From JAAYQA01 sp964510345 (GTDB lineage: Bacteria > Bacillota > Clostridia > Tissierellales > Peptoniphilaceae), in the NCBI GenBank assembly GCA_964510345.1, contig CAZEBB010000016.1, forward strand, positions 1-38,369: a DNA stretch of 38,369 nucleotides. The letters run 5' to 3'. Below are positions 30,470 to 38,369 of the stretch, piece after piece. The position numbers and the translations under genes are program-made. The notes below the pieces were generated by a model that did no database searches, was not told where the DNA came from, and saw only the letters and a list, made by a program, of their open reading frames with translations. The number at the start of each line of letters is the position of its first letter. The stretch's first letter is position 1.

Positions 30470-32836
30470 ATGACCATTGACAGAATACGATCTAATTTTG
30501 AAATTATGCTGCAGCTGCGATTTGCGAAGACCATCGCGACATCGAGCACGCAGGAAAAATACTACGCATTGGCTGACACCATCATGAGCTTGATCGCCAA
30601 CGATTGGGCAGCCAGTGAAAAAGCGTTTGAAAGCGGAAAGAGAGCCTACTATTTCTCGCTCGAGTTTTTGATCGGCCGCTCACTCAGCAACAATATGTTG
30701 AACCTGGAGCTGTACGAAGAGATTCGCGCTTTTGTCGAAGAGCTCGGCATCGACTTTGACGAACTGGAAGAAGTTGAGCAAGATGCAGCGCTCGGTAATG
30801 GCGGTTTAGGACGACTGGCGGCGTGCTTTATGGAAGCATCCGCTTCGATGGACCTCCCGCTCATGGGCTATGGAGTTCGCTATTCGCAAGGGATCTTTAA
30901 GCAACTATTCCTAAACGGCTTCCAAAAAGAAGAAGGCGACGACTGGCTCAGAAACGGCGACCCGTGGAGCCTGCGTAAAGAATCTGAATCCGTCGTGATT
31001 CGCTTCGGGAATTCCACCGTGCGTGCGGTGCCGTACGATATCCCGATCTTGGGCTACGACACGAGAAATATCAACACGCTCCGACTCTGGCAAGCCGAGC
31101 CGATGGAGCCGTTTGATTTCACTAAGTTCAACAATTTTGAATACGACGCATCGCTGGAAGCGAAAAACCGCGCCGAAGACATCACCCGTGTGTTGTATCC
31201 CAACGACGGGCAGCGCTCCGGGAAAGTGTTGCGCTTTAAGCAACAGTATTTTTTCGTATCGGCCTCCATCCAAGACATCGTGCGCAAATTCAAAAAGCAA
31301 AACGGAAACTTTTCAGAGTTTGCCAAATACCATGCGATTCAGCTCAACGACACGCACCCCGTCATTGCGCTGCCCGAACTCATGCGCGTCTTCTTAGACG
31401 AAGAGCATATGGACTGGGCGGAAGCGTGGAAGATCGTGAACGAAACCTTCTCCTTCACCAACCACACCATCCTTGCGGAAGCCATGGAGCAGTGGCCGCT
31501 GGACATCGTGGAAGAAGTATGCCCGCGCTGCTATCAGCTGATCCATACGATCGACAAGCGCTTTGTCGACGAATTGCAGGATATTTCCTACGACAGCGCT
31601 CATATCGACCGCATGCGTATCGTGAACCACGGCGTCGTCCGCATGGCGCACTTGGCCCTGCACGGCTGCCGTAAGGTCAACGGCGTTGCAGCGATCCACA
31701 CGCAAATCCTGAAAGACGAAGTCCTCAACGAGTGGTACCGTCTGTATCCGGATAAGTTCGTCAACAAAACCAACGGCATCACGCCCAGACGCTGGCTCAA
31801 ACTGGCCAATCGCCAATTATCCGATCTAATCACCGAACTCTTGGGCTCCGACGATTGGGCCACGGATCTCGACCAGCTCAAAAAACTGGAAGCTTGGATC
31901 GAAGACGACCGCGTACTCGACCGCCTACACGCGATCAAACGCGAAAAGAAAGTCGAGCTCGCCAAGTATATCCTCGAGCACGAGGGCGTCGAGATCGACC
32001 CGGACAGCATCTTCGACATTCAGATCAAGAGAATGCACGAATACAAACGCCAGTTGCTGAACGCGTTCCACATCTGGGACTTGTATCTGCGCCTCAAAGA
32101 AAACCCCGACCTCGATATCATCCCCCGCACTTTTATCTTTGGAGGCAAGGCGGCACCGGGATACTTCCGCGCGAAGGGCATCATAAAATATATTAATGAA
32201 ATCGCGAAAGTCATCAACAACGACGAGAGCATCCAAGGAAAGATCAAAGTCGTGTTTGTGGCGAACTATCGCGTATCCTACGGGCAAAAACTGTTCCCGG
32301 CAGCCGATCTCTCCGAGCAGATCTCGACGGCGGGGAAAGAGGCGTCCGGTACCGGCAATATGAAATTTATGTTGAACGCCGCTCCCACCATCGGGACGAT
32401 GGACGGCGCCAATGTAGAAATCGTCGAAGAAGCCGGCCGCGAGAACAACTTTATCTTCGGCGCGACGGTCGAAGAGCTCCGCGAGCTCAACGGCAAATAC
32501 GACCCCGTTCGCATCTACGAAGAGCAGCCGGATGTGAAGCGCGTCGTCGATTCGCTCATGAATCAACAGCTCAACGATGCAGGCAGCTATATGTTCCTCG
32601 ACATCTACAACAGCCTTGTGAAGCCTGGCTATGGTCAAGGAGACGCGTACTTCGTTCTGAAGGACTTTGCGTCCTACAAGGAAGCGCACGCACAAGTGGA
32701 CCGCGCGTATCGCGACAAGCGCCGCTGGGCGCAAATGTGCCTGATGAATCTGGCCAATGCCGGAAAATTCAGCGCCGACCGCACGATCAAAGAATATGCG
32801 GACGAGATTTGGGAAGTCGATCCCGTCACGCTGTAG
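30470..32836 (+). CDS. glgP: Glycogen/maltodextrin phosphorylase (GT35)
   Basis: A 788-aa pyridoxal-phosphate-dependent phosphorylase. ATG 30470 is preferred because GGGAGG (30457-30462) sits 7 bases upstream. DAALGNGGLGRLAACFMEAS and GYGVRYSQGIFKQ mark the N-terminal half, KNQ-type substrate residues lie in FVNKTNGITPRRWLK, and EASGTGNMKFMLNAAPTIG has the Lys that holds pyridoxal phosphate. It releases glucose-1-phosphate from the non-reducing ends of alpha-1,4-glucans. It forms an operon with malQ, which reshapes short chains for it, and is closed by a terminator. Confidence 0.95.
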   Translation: MTIDRIRSNFEIMLQLRFAKTIATSSTQEKYYALADTIMSLIANDWAASEKAFESGKRAYYFSLEFLIGRSLSNNMLNLELYEEIRAFVEELGIDFDELEEVEQDAALGNGGLGRLAACFMEASASMDLPLMGYGVRYSQGIFKQLFLNGFQKEEGDDWLRNGDPWSLRKESESVVIRFGNSTVRAVPYDIPILGYDTRNINTLRLWQAEPMEPFDFTKFNNFEYDASLEAKNRAEDITRVLYPNDGQRSGKVLRFKQQYFFVSASIQDIVRKFKKQNGNFSEFAKYHAIQLNDTHPVIALPELMRVFLDEEHMDWAEAWKIVNETFSFTNHTILAEAMEQWPLDIVEEVCPRCYQLIHTIDKRFVDELQDISYDSAHIDRMRIVNHGVVRMAHLALHGCRKVNGVAAIHTQILKDEVLNEWYRLYPDKFVNKTNGITPRRWLKLANRQLSDLITELLGSDDWATDLDQLKKLEAWIEDDRVLDRLHAIKREKKVELAKYILEHEGVEIDPDSIFDIQIKRMHEYKRQLLNAFHIWDLYLRLKENPDLDIIPRTFIFGGKAAPGYFRAKGIIKYINEIAKVINNDESIQGKIKVVFVANYRVSYGQKLFPAADLSEQISTAGKEASGTGNMKFMLNAAPTIGTMDGANVEIVEEAGRENNFIFGATVEELRELNGKYDPVRIYEEQPDVKRVVDSLMNQQLNDAGSYMFLDIYNSLVKPGYGQGDAYFVLKDFASYKEAHAQVDRAYRDKRRWAQMCLMNLANAGKFSADRTIKEYADEIWEVDPVTL

Positions 32837-32842
32837 GAAATC

Positions 32843-32877
32843 AAAAGGAGATTCGCAACACGCGAACCTCCTTTTTA
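32843..32877 (+). terminator. Terminator of malQ-glgP
   Basis: AAAAGGAG (32843-32850) pairs with CTCCTTTT (32868-32875) and TTCGC with GCGAA inside, with one A-C mismatch, ending in a T-run. Confidence 0.85.
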
Positions 32878-32954
32878 GTTATTACATAATACCGGCGATA
32901 GAATCGTTTTTTGTTTCCACTTCGCAGAAATCGGAAAAACTCGCTGTTTTCAAC

Positions 32955-32983
32955 TTGCAAAAGGTCGGATGACGTGCGATACT
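32955..32983 (+). promoter_or_regulatory. Promoter of the helicase gene
   Basis: TTGCAA (32955-32960), 17 bases, GATACT (32978-32983), 29 bases before ATG 33012. The -10 box is only moderate. Confidence 0.5.
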
Positions 32984-33011
32984 ATTAGGTAGAAGTTAGA
33001 AAGGATAACGA

Positions 33012-34646
33012 ATGACAGAAACAATCAACACATTAGAAACACTTGCAAAACAGAGCCTTCAAGCAATAGAAAAAATGGGGTTTGAAGAATTATCCCCTAT
33101 ACAGGAGCAGGCGATCCCTCATCTGGTACAAGGGAAAGACCTGATTGGGCAGGCGCAAACGGGTACGGGAAAGACGGCTGCTTTTTGTTTGCCCCTTTTG
33201 GAAAAACTGGACTTTGACGACCGCAGCACCCAGGCGATGATCCTCTGCCCGACGAGAGAGCTCTCGGTGCAGGTGGCGGAAGAACTTGGGCGCCTCGGCC
33301 AATTCTACAAGAAACTTTCGGTTCTGCCGGTATACGGCGGCGCGCCGATTGACCGCCAAATTCGCGCGCTCAGAAATCAGGTGCAGGTAGTGGTGGGTAC
33401 CCCCGGCCGCGTGCTGGACCATATGAGAAGAAAGACGCTCAAGCTCGACAATATCCACTACTTTGTTTTGGACGAAGCGGACGAAATGTTCGCGATGGGC
33501 TTTAGAGATGATATGGCGACCGTCATCGAGGCATTGCCCGAGGGCGTGCAAAAGGTCTTTTTCTCGGCGACCATGGCCGAGCCGATCCGCCGTTTTGCCT
33601 CGAAATACCTGAACGAGCCCGTAATGGTGCAGATGGTGCACAAGGAGCTCACCGTTCCGAAAGTGGAGCAGGCGTATTTTGAGCTGAAAGAGTACATGAA
33701 GACCGAGATCCTCACGCGACTCATCGACATTCACAACCCGAAACTAGGGATCGTCTTTTGCAATACGAAAAAGAAGGTGGATGAGCTGACGGCGGAGCTG
33801 CAGGCCAAAGGCTACAGCGCCGATGCGCTTCACGGCGACCTCAAGCAGTCGCAGCGCGATTCGGTCATGCACAAATTCAAAAGAGGCACCGTCGATCTTC
33901 TGATCGCGACGGACGTCGCTGCCCGCGGACTCGACGTCGACGACGTGGACTTGGTCGTCAACTACGATATGCCGCAGGACGAGGAGTACTATGTCCACCG
34001 CATCGGAAGAACCGCAAGAGCGGGCCGCGAAGGAATCGCCTTTAGCTTCATCGCGGGGAAAGACATCTACAAATTACGTGATATTCAGCGCTTTACGAAG
34101 ACTCGTATCCAAAAGAGAGAACTGCCGACGCTTGCCGATATCAAGACGAGAAATCGCGAGAAACTGGTCGGAAAGATTCGTGCACTGCTCTCGGAAGAAA
34201 ACCTGAACGAGCCGTTGGTCGATCTTCTGGTTGCAGAAGACCACAACTCGTACGACATCGCCTGTGCGCTGCTTCGCCTGTACATGAAGACGCATCAGGG
34301 GAGAAAGCACGACGAACTCGACGCCGTCGACAATCCGCAAGCCTACAAGGAGCGCACACAGCGCAGCCAGGCGAACAAGCCGAAGACCCAAGGCGGCCGC
34401 TACGCGCGCCTGTTCATCAATATCGGAAAGGACGCGAAGATCAGCCAGCGCCATATCGTGGGTTCCATCACGGAGATGAGCGGGATCAAGTCGTCGTCGA
34501 TCGGCAAGATCGAGATCTATCCGAATGCGAGCTTTGTGGAAGTCTTGGAGAAAGACGCACAGCGCGTGCTGCATTCCATGCAGGGGCAAAAGATTAAGGG
34601 CACCAAAGTCAAAATGGAAAGAGCCAGAGGAAAGAGAAGAGCCTAA
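33012..34646 (+). CDS. DEAD-box RNA helicase with DbpA-type RNA-binding domain
   Basis: A 544-aa DEAD-box protein. The Q motif is MGFEELSPIQEQAIP, Walker A is AQTGTGKTAAF, then PTRELSVQ, TPGRVLDH, LDEADEMF, SAT, the second RecA domain with VARGLD-type TDVAARGLDVDDVD, and HRIGRTARAGREG. The C-terminal ~75 residues (YARLFINIGKDAKISQRHIV, then MSGIKSSSIGKIEIYPNASF) match the DbpA RNA-binding fold, which directs helicases to ribosomal RNA. A likely role is ATP-driven remodelling in ribosome assembly or cold adaptation, as for CshA/DeaD/DbpA. The stop overlaps the next start (TAATG). Confidence 0.93.
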   Translation: MTETINTLETLAKQSLQAIEKMGFEELSPIQEQAIPHLVQGKDLIGQAQTGTGKTAAFCLPLLEKLDFDDRSTQAMILCPTRELSVQVAEELGRLGQFYKKLSVLPVYGGAPIDRQIRALRNQVQVVVGTPGRVLDHMRRKTLKLDNIHYFVLDEADEMFAMGFRDDMATVIEALPEGVQKVFFSATMAEPIRRFASKYLNEPVMVQMVHKELTVPKVEQAYFELKEYMKTEILTRLIDIHNPKLGIVFCNTKKKVDELTAELQAKGYSADALHGDLKQSQRDSVMHKFKRGTVDLLIATDVAARGLDVDDVDLVVNYDMPQDEEYYVHRIGRTARAGREGIAFSFIAGKDIYKLRDIQRFTKTRIQKRELPTLADIKTRNREKLVGKIRALLSEENLNEPLVDLLVAEDHNSYDIACALLRLYMKTHQGRKHDELDAVDNPQAYKERTQRSQANKPKTQGGRYARLFINIGKDAKISQRHIVGSITEMSGIKSSSIGKIEIYPNASFVEVLEKDAQRVLHSMQGQKIKGTKVKMERARGKRRA

Positions 34647-35539
34647 TGCAACGCTACACCACCTTTCACGAAGACAGTTTGCGCCGCTACGGAAAGAGAA
34701 CCGTACGGCTGGCCGTCGATGCGGGGCGCACTTGCCCCAATCGCGACGGGGCGCTTGCCACGGGAGGCTGTGCCTTTTGTTCGGGCGGTATGCGCAATAG
34801 GCTATCAGTGAAAGAGCAGCTGCAAGCGGGGAAGCTTTCCGCGTATAAAAAATGGGGTGACGAATTGCGATTCGTCGCCTATTTTTGTCTGTACACGAAT
34901 ACGTACGGCGAGGTAGAGACACTTCGCGCATTGTACGAGGAGGCGCTCGCCACCGGTGTGGATGGCCTGGCCATCGCCACACGAGCGGACTGTATCGATG
35001 ACGTCGTGCTGGGGCTACTCGTCGAGTTCTCTCACAAAACAGAGCTCTGGGTGGAGCTCGGTATGCAGACGGTAAACGAGACGACGGTCGAACACATGCG
35101 GCGGGGCTATTCGCATCGCGTTTTAGATGAGACCGTTCAGCGATTGCGCGGCGCGGGGATCGACATTCTCCTTCATATGATCGTAGGGCTTCCCGGTGAG
35201 ACCGAGGACGATCTCCTGCGTGCGGTTCACTATGCCAACGAGAATCGGGTCATGGGAGTCAAGATCCACAGTTTGTTTTTGGAGAAGGGGAGCCTGTGGG
35301 CGGCCAAGCCTCCGAAAGACTTGCGACTTCTTGAAAAAGAGGAGTACGAGGAGCTCGCAGTTCGGATGCTCGCACACCTGCACCCATCCATCGTCGTCCA
35401 CCGACTCACCGGTGACCCGGATAAGAGTCTTGTCGTGGGACCGCTCTGGACGCTCGACAAGGCGCGCGTATTGTCCGGAATCCAGCGGAAATTAAAGGAA
35501 AAAGACCTTTGGCAAGGAAAACTTTGTGTTATACTATAA
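34646..35539 (+). CDS. Radical SAM protein, TIGR01212 (YhcC) family
   Basis: A 297-aa radical SAM protein coupled to the helicase gene by TAATG. CPNRDGALATGGCAFC contains the three Cys that bind the iron-sulfur cluster in the spacing of this family, rather than the classical CxxxCxxC. ELGMQTVNETTVEHMRRGYS and HMIVGLPGETEDDLLRA are typical. The family is widespread and resembles Elp3-type proteins. A YhcC protein from E. coli has no firmly established role; tRNA or other RNA modification is plausible from the helicase partner, as inference. Confidence 0.9.
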   Translation: MQRYTTFHEDSLRRYGKRTVRLAVDAGRTCPNRDGALATGGCAFCSGGMRNRLSVKEQLQAGKLSAYKKWGDELRFVAYFCLYTNTYGEVETLRALYEEALATGVDGLAIATRADCIDDVVLGLLVEFSHKTELWVELGMQTVNETTVEHMRRGYSHRVLDETVQRLRGAGIDILLHMIVGLPGETEDDLLRAVHYANENRVMGVKIHSLFLEKGSLWAAKPPKDLRLLEKEEYEELAVRMLAHLHPSIVVHRLTGDPDKSLVVGPLWTLDKARVLSGIQRKLKEKDLWQGKLCVIL

Positions 35540-35540
35540 T
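35508..35540 (+). promoter_or_regulatory. Promoter of the isochorismatase-like gene
   Basis: TTTGGC (35508-35513), 16 bases, TATACT (35530-35535) with extended TG, overlapping a second TATAAT (35535-35540). It lies within the end of the radical SAM gene. Confidence 0.5.
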
Positions 35541-35581
35541 TGAGTCGCTATGACTCCACTATATATAGGAAGGATTCCACG

Positions 35582-36115
35582 ATGAAAATTGAAAACACTG
35601 CGGTTATCGTAGTTGATATACAAGAGCGGCTGCTTCCGGTCATGCGTGAAGCGGAGCGCCTCGTCGCGCAATGCGAAATGCTGTTGGAAGGAGCGACCAT
35701 TTTAGGCTTGCCGATCTTTGCCACCGAGCAATACCCGAAAGGTCTCGGCGTAACCACCGAGCCGATTCGCAAATACCTGTCGCCCGAGCGAACCTTTGAA
35801 AAGAAAGAGTACTCCTACGCTGTGCCCCCGTTGATGGAGGCGCTCGAGAAGTTGGAGATCGACCACGTGATCGTGATCGGCATCGAATCGCACATCTGTG
35901 TGTTCCAGGGAACGCGCGACATGGTCCGCGCAGGTTTCGAAGCGTATGTACCGGTGTCTTGCGTAGATTCCCGAACGGAAGAGAACAAGACCAATGCGCT
36001 GGAGCAGCTCAGAGATTACGGCGTGCACATCACAAATGTAGAAACGGTGTTGTTTGACCTCTTGAAGACGGCGGATCATCCGCAGTTTAAAGCCATTTCT
36101 CGGCTGATACGCTAA
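35582..36115 (+). CDS. Isochorismatase-like cysteine hydrolase
   Basis: A 177-aa protein of the isochorismatase/nicotinamidase-like superfamily. ATG 35582 follows AGGAAGG; a longer frame from 35540 overlaps the promoter. The catalytic triad is visible: Asp in VIVVDIQERL, Lys in TFEKKEYSY and Cys in GIESHICVFQGTRD. It resembles YcaC-type hydrolases of unknown substrate and lacks the extra features of true isochorismatases and of nicotinamidases. It is cytoplasmic. No pathway partner is evident nearby. Confidence 0.9.
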   Translation: MKIENTAVIVVDIQERLLPVMREAERLVAQCEMLLEGATILGLPIFATEQYPKGLGVTTEPIRKYLSPERTFEKKEYSYAVPPLMEALEKLEIDHVIVIGIESHICVFQGTRDMVRAGFEAYVPVSCVDSRTEENKTNALEQLRDYGVHITNVETVLFDLLKTADHPQFKAISRLIR

Positions 36116-36143
36116 CGATATCTCACTAAACTAGTGGGAATTA

Positions 36144-36152
36144 TGATATACT
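36144..36152 (+). promoter_or_regulatory. Extended -10 promoter of the activase gene
   Basis: TGA followed by TATACT (36147-36152), 32 bases before the proposed start. A small hairpin without T-run (36121-36127 with 36133-36139) lies just upstream. Confidence 0.4.
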
Positions 36153-36183
36153 GGGAGCATTAACACAGAAGGAGATGCAACGA

Positions 36184-38369
36184 TTGAAATACTACTTTGG
36201 GCTAGACGTCGGTTCTACTACGGTAAAGCTCGTCGTTCTCAATGACGATTTCGAGATTCTACACAGTGTGTATCGACGCCATTATTCGGACGTCAAAGAA
36301 ACCGTCACGGCGGTCATGCAAGAGGCGTACAAGTCCTTTAAGAACGATCACCTCACGATCATGGTCACCGGTTCCGGCGGCATGTTTGTGGAGCAATATC
36401 TGGGGATCAAGCATATCCAGGAAGTCGTCGCGGGAACGACGGCGATTCACCATTTCATCCCGCAAACCGACGTCGCCATCGAACTCGGCGGCGAAGACAG
36501 TAAGATTACCTATTTATCCGGAAATTTAGAGCAGCGCATGAACAGCATCTGCGCCGGCGGAACGGGGGCATTTATCGATCAGATGGCCTCGCTCTTAGAA
36601 ACCGATGCATCCGGGCTGAATGAGCTGGCGAAGTCTCACCATAAGATCTACCCGATCGCGTCGCGCTGCGGCGTATTTGCCAAAACAGATATTCAAGCGC
36701 TGATCAATCAGGGCGCATCAAAAAACGACATCGCGGCGTCTGTCTTTCAGTCGGTCGTGAACCAAACCATCTCCAACCTCGCCTGCGGCCGTCCCATCAA
36801 GGGGAAGATCGCATTTTTGGGTGGACCGCTGCACTTTTTGCCGCAGCTTAGAGAGCGCTTCATCGAAACGTTGGGGCTTACCGAAGAGGAGCAAATCGTT
36901 CCGGAGAACTCGCAGATTTTCGTCGCCATGGGTGCCGCGATCGCATCAAAGGATGAGCCTGTTACCAGTTTCCAAAACTTAATGACACGCATTCACGCCG
37001 ATATCGAGATCCATGTCGATGAGGAAAACTCCATCGAGCCCCTGTTCACCTCGCAAGAGGAGCTGGATGCGTTCCAAAAGGCGCACGAAACGCAAGACGT
37101 GCAACGGGGCGACCTGTCCACGCACAAGGGCAATCTCTACATCGGGCTGGACTCCGGCTCTACCACGTCCAAAGTCATCGTAATCGACGACGATACGCGC
37201 GTACTCTACGAACACTATACGAACAACAAGGGGAATCCCCTTGCGATCATGCAAAAAGTGCTGACGGAGATCTACGAAAAGAAGCACCCGGAAGCCGTCA
37301 TCGCCAATGCGGGGATCACGGGCTACGGGGAAGACTTCATCAAGGCTGCATTGCAGATCGACACCGGTGAAGTAGAGACGATCGCACACTACACCGCTGC
37401 CAAGTACTTCCAGCCGGAGGTCGACTTCATTTTGGACATCGGCGGACAGGACATGAAGAGCATGAAGATTTCGGACGGGATCATCGAGTCGATCCTGTTA
37501 AACGAGGCGTGCAGCTCCGGTTGCGGCTCGTTTATCGAGACCTTCGCTAAATCGCTCAATATGTCGGTCTCAGACTTTCAGGAAGCGGCGCTGCTCGCGA
37601 AAAACCCGGTGGATCTGGGCTCGCGCTGCACCGTCTTTATGAACTCCAAAGTTAAACAGGCGCAAAAGGAAGGCGCGACCGTCGGCGAGATCGCCGCGGG
37701 GCTGTCTTATTCCGTCATCAAAAATGCGATTCAAAAGGTCATCAAAGTGCGCGACCCGAAAAAACTCGGCAAGAACATCGTCGTGCAGGGCGGTACCTTC
37801 TACGGCGACGCGATTTTGCGCGCCTTTGAGCTGATCACCGGACGCACCGCGACAAGGCCCAAGATCGCCGGCCTCATGGGCGCGCTCGGCATGGCGTTGA
37901 TCGCCCGCGAGCGCTCGACCGGGGTGTCGACTCTACTGAGCAAGGAAGAAGTCGCCGCTTTCACCTATACGCAAAAAAGCGCCAACTGCGGAAAGTGTAC
38001 GAATCAGTGTATGCTGACGATCAACACATTCCCCAATGGCAAGAAATACATTTCCGGCAACCGCTGCGAACGCGGGGCGGGCATCGTGTCGGATAACCAT
38101 GAACTGCCGAATCTCTATACGTACAAGTGGGACCGACTGTTCTCGTACGAAAGCTTGCCGCTTGAGAAGGCGACACGTGGCCGCGTGGGGATTCCGCGCG
38201 TGCTGAACATGTTCGAAAACTATCCGTTCTGGCATACTTTCTTCACGAAGCTCGGATACCGGGTCGAATTGTCACCGACCTCCTCGCGTGAGCTGTATGA
38301 GAAGGGGCTGTCGTCTATCACTTCGGAGACCGCCTGCTATCCGGCGAAACTGGTACACGGCCATATCGA
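36184..38369 (+). CDS. Giant HgdC/BadF-type acyl-CoA dehydratase activase-related protein, 3' end missing
   Basis: The frame is open to the window edge (728 codons seen; relatives reach about 1400 residues). TTG 36184 lies 9 bases after AAGGAG; the in-frame ATG 36175 abuts that site and is less likely. It has two tandem BadF/HgdC ATPase domains. Domain 1 starts at YYFGLDVGSTTVK and has cluster Cys in SICAGGTGAF and ASRCGVFAK. Domain 2 starts at YIGLDSGSTTSKVIV and has Cys in NEACSSGCGSF and GSRCTVFMNS. A Cys-rich stretch follows (NCGKCTNQCM, later NRCERG), then the start of a DUF2229 region (GIPRVLNMFENYPFW). Classical activases deliver electrons to 2-hydroxyacyl-CoA dehydratases with ATP. 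The long fused form is common in Bacillota but its partner is unproven. Confidence 0.9.
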   Translation, partial: MKYYFGLDVGSTTVKLVVLNDDFEILHSVYRRHYSDVKETVTAVMQEAYKSFKNDHLTIMVTGSGGMFVEQYLGIKHIQEVVAGTTAIHHFIPQTDVAIELGGEDSKITYLSGNLEQRMNSICAGGTGAFIDQMASLLETDASGLNELAKSHHKIYPIASRCGVFAKTDIQALINQGASKNDIAASVFQSVVNQTISNLACGRPIKGKIAFLGGPLHFLPQLRERFIETLGLTEEEQIVPENSQIFVAMGAAIASKDEPVTSFQNLMTRIHADIEIHVDEENSIEPLFTSQEELDAFQKAHETQDVQRGDLSTHKGNLYIGLDSGSTTSKVIVIDDDTRVLYEHYTNNKGNPLAIMQKVLTEIYEKKHPEAVIANAGITGYGEDFIKAALQIDTGEVETIAHYTAAKYFQPEVDFILDIGGQDMKSMKISDGIIESILLNEACSSGCGSFIETFAKSLNMSVSDFQEAALLAKNPVDLGSRCTVFMNSKVKQAQKEGATVGEIAAGLSYSVIKNAIQKVIKVRDPKKLGKNIVVQGGTFYGDAILRAFELITGRTATRPKIAGLMGALGMALIARERSTGVSTLLSKEEVAAFTYTQKSANCGKCTNQCMLTINTFPNGKKYISGNRCERGAGIVSDNHELPNLYTYKWDRLFSYESLPLEKATRGRVGIPRVLNMFENYPFWHTFFTKLGYRVELSPTSSRELYEKGLSSITSETACYPAKLVHGHI

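Noticed and set aside
31925..32734. Long open frame of 269 codons on the minus strand inside glgP
   Set aside because: It is antisense to a fully conserved phosphorylase, has no ribosome site, and GC-rich codon bias readily creates such frames.
34074..34982. 302-codon minus-strand frame across helicase and radical SAM genes
   Set aside because: Composition is Arg-rich and without domain motifs; both plus-strand genes have complete catalytic motifs.

Overview
The window reads as chromosomal DNA of an anaerobic, Gram-positive-type Bacillota (Clostridia-like) bacterium. The evidence is strong AGGAGG ribosome sites, lipobox lipoproteins, sigma-A-type promoters, a two-subunit transketolase, a 2-hydroxyacyl-CoA dehydratase-type activase and a proline racemase family enzyme. 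I cannot name a genus. There are no rRNA, tRNA, phage, IS or CRISPR features. The sequence contains two assembly gaps (5814-5913 and 18699-18708). The first is flanked by the same 55 bases on both sides and artificially splits a panE-like gene.

Layout. (1) 1-1456: 3' part of a secreted PdaC-like polysaccharide deacetylase. (2) 1705-7463: an AT-richer cluster panB-like / TRAP dctP-dctQ-dctM / panE-like / second panB-like, with a good promoter in front and a terminator behind. (3) 7639-9115: a lipoprotein and a gamma-carbonic-anhydrase-like hexapeptide protein. (4) 9263-12759: yhdT-like and panF-like genes (sodium:pantothenate symporter family), then a YtcJ-type metal amidohydrolase. (5) 12836-13804: an ECF transporter S component fused to a DUF1893 domain. 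(6) 13884-15239: a metallo-beta-lactamase/double-rhodanese persulfide dioxygenase-like protein. (7) 15241-23891: a second AT-richer block. A FadR-type GntR regulator and an AEC permease (minus strand) are divergent from an operon of a small membrane protein, TRAP dctP-dctQ-dctM, a beta-hydroxyacid dehydrogenase, split transketolase and an SDR. Two identical, oppositely oriented 10-mers lie just downstream of the two divergent promoters. (8) 24000-26225: a D-2-hydroxyacid dehydrogenase and a proline racemase family enzyme. (9) 26261-28707 (minus): ddl-murF. (10) 28978-32836: malQ-glgP behind a structured leader. (11) 33012-38369: DEAD-box helicase with DbpA domain, TIGR01212 radical SAM protein, isochorismatase-like hydrolase, and the first half of a giant HgdC/BadF-type activase cut by the window end.

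The most interesting proposal concerns regions 2-4. They collect two PanB-like enzymes, a PanE-like enzyme, a carboxylate TRAP importer, a PanF-like importer with its YhdT partner and an amide-cleaving hydrolase, but no panC or panD in the window. That layout fits uptake and breakdown (pantothenate to pantoate to ketopantoate to 2-oxoisovalerate plus a C1 unit) at least as well as coenzyme A biosynthesis. This is an inference from context. The second TRAP operon looks like another small-molecule catabolic system: its transketolase comes without any visible kinase, so an unphosphorylated or otherwise charged ketose is possible.
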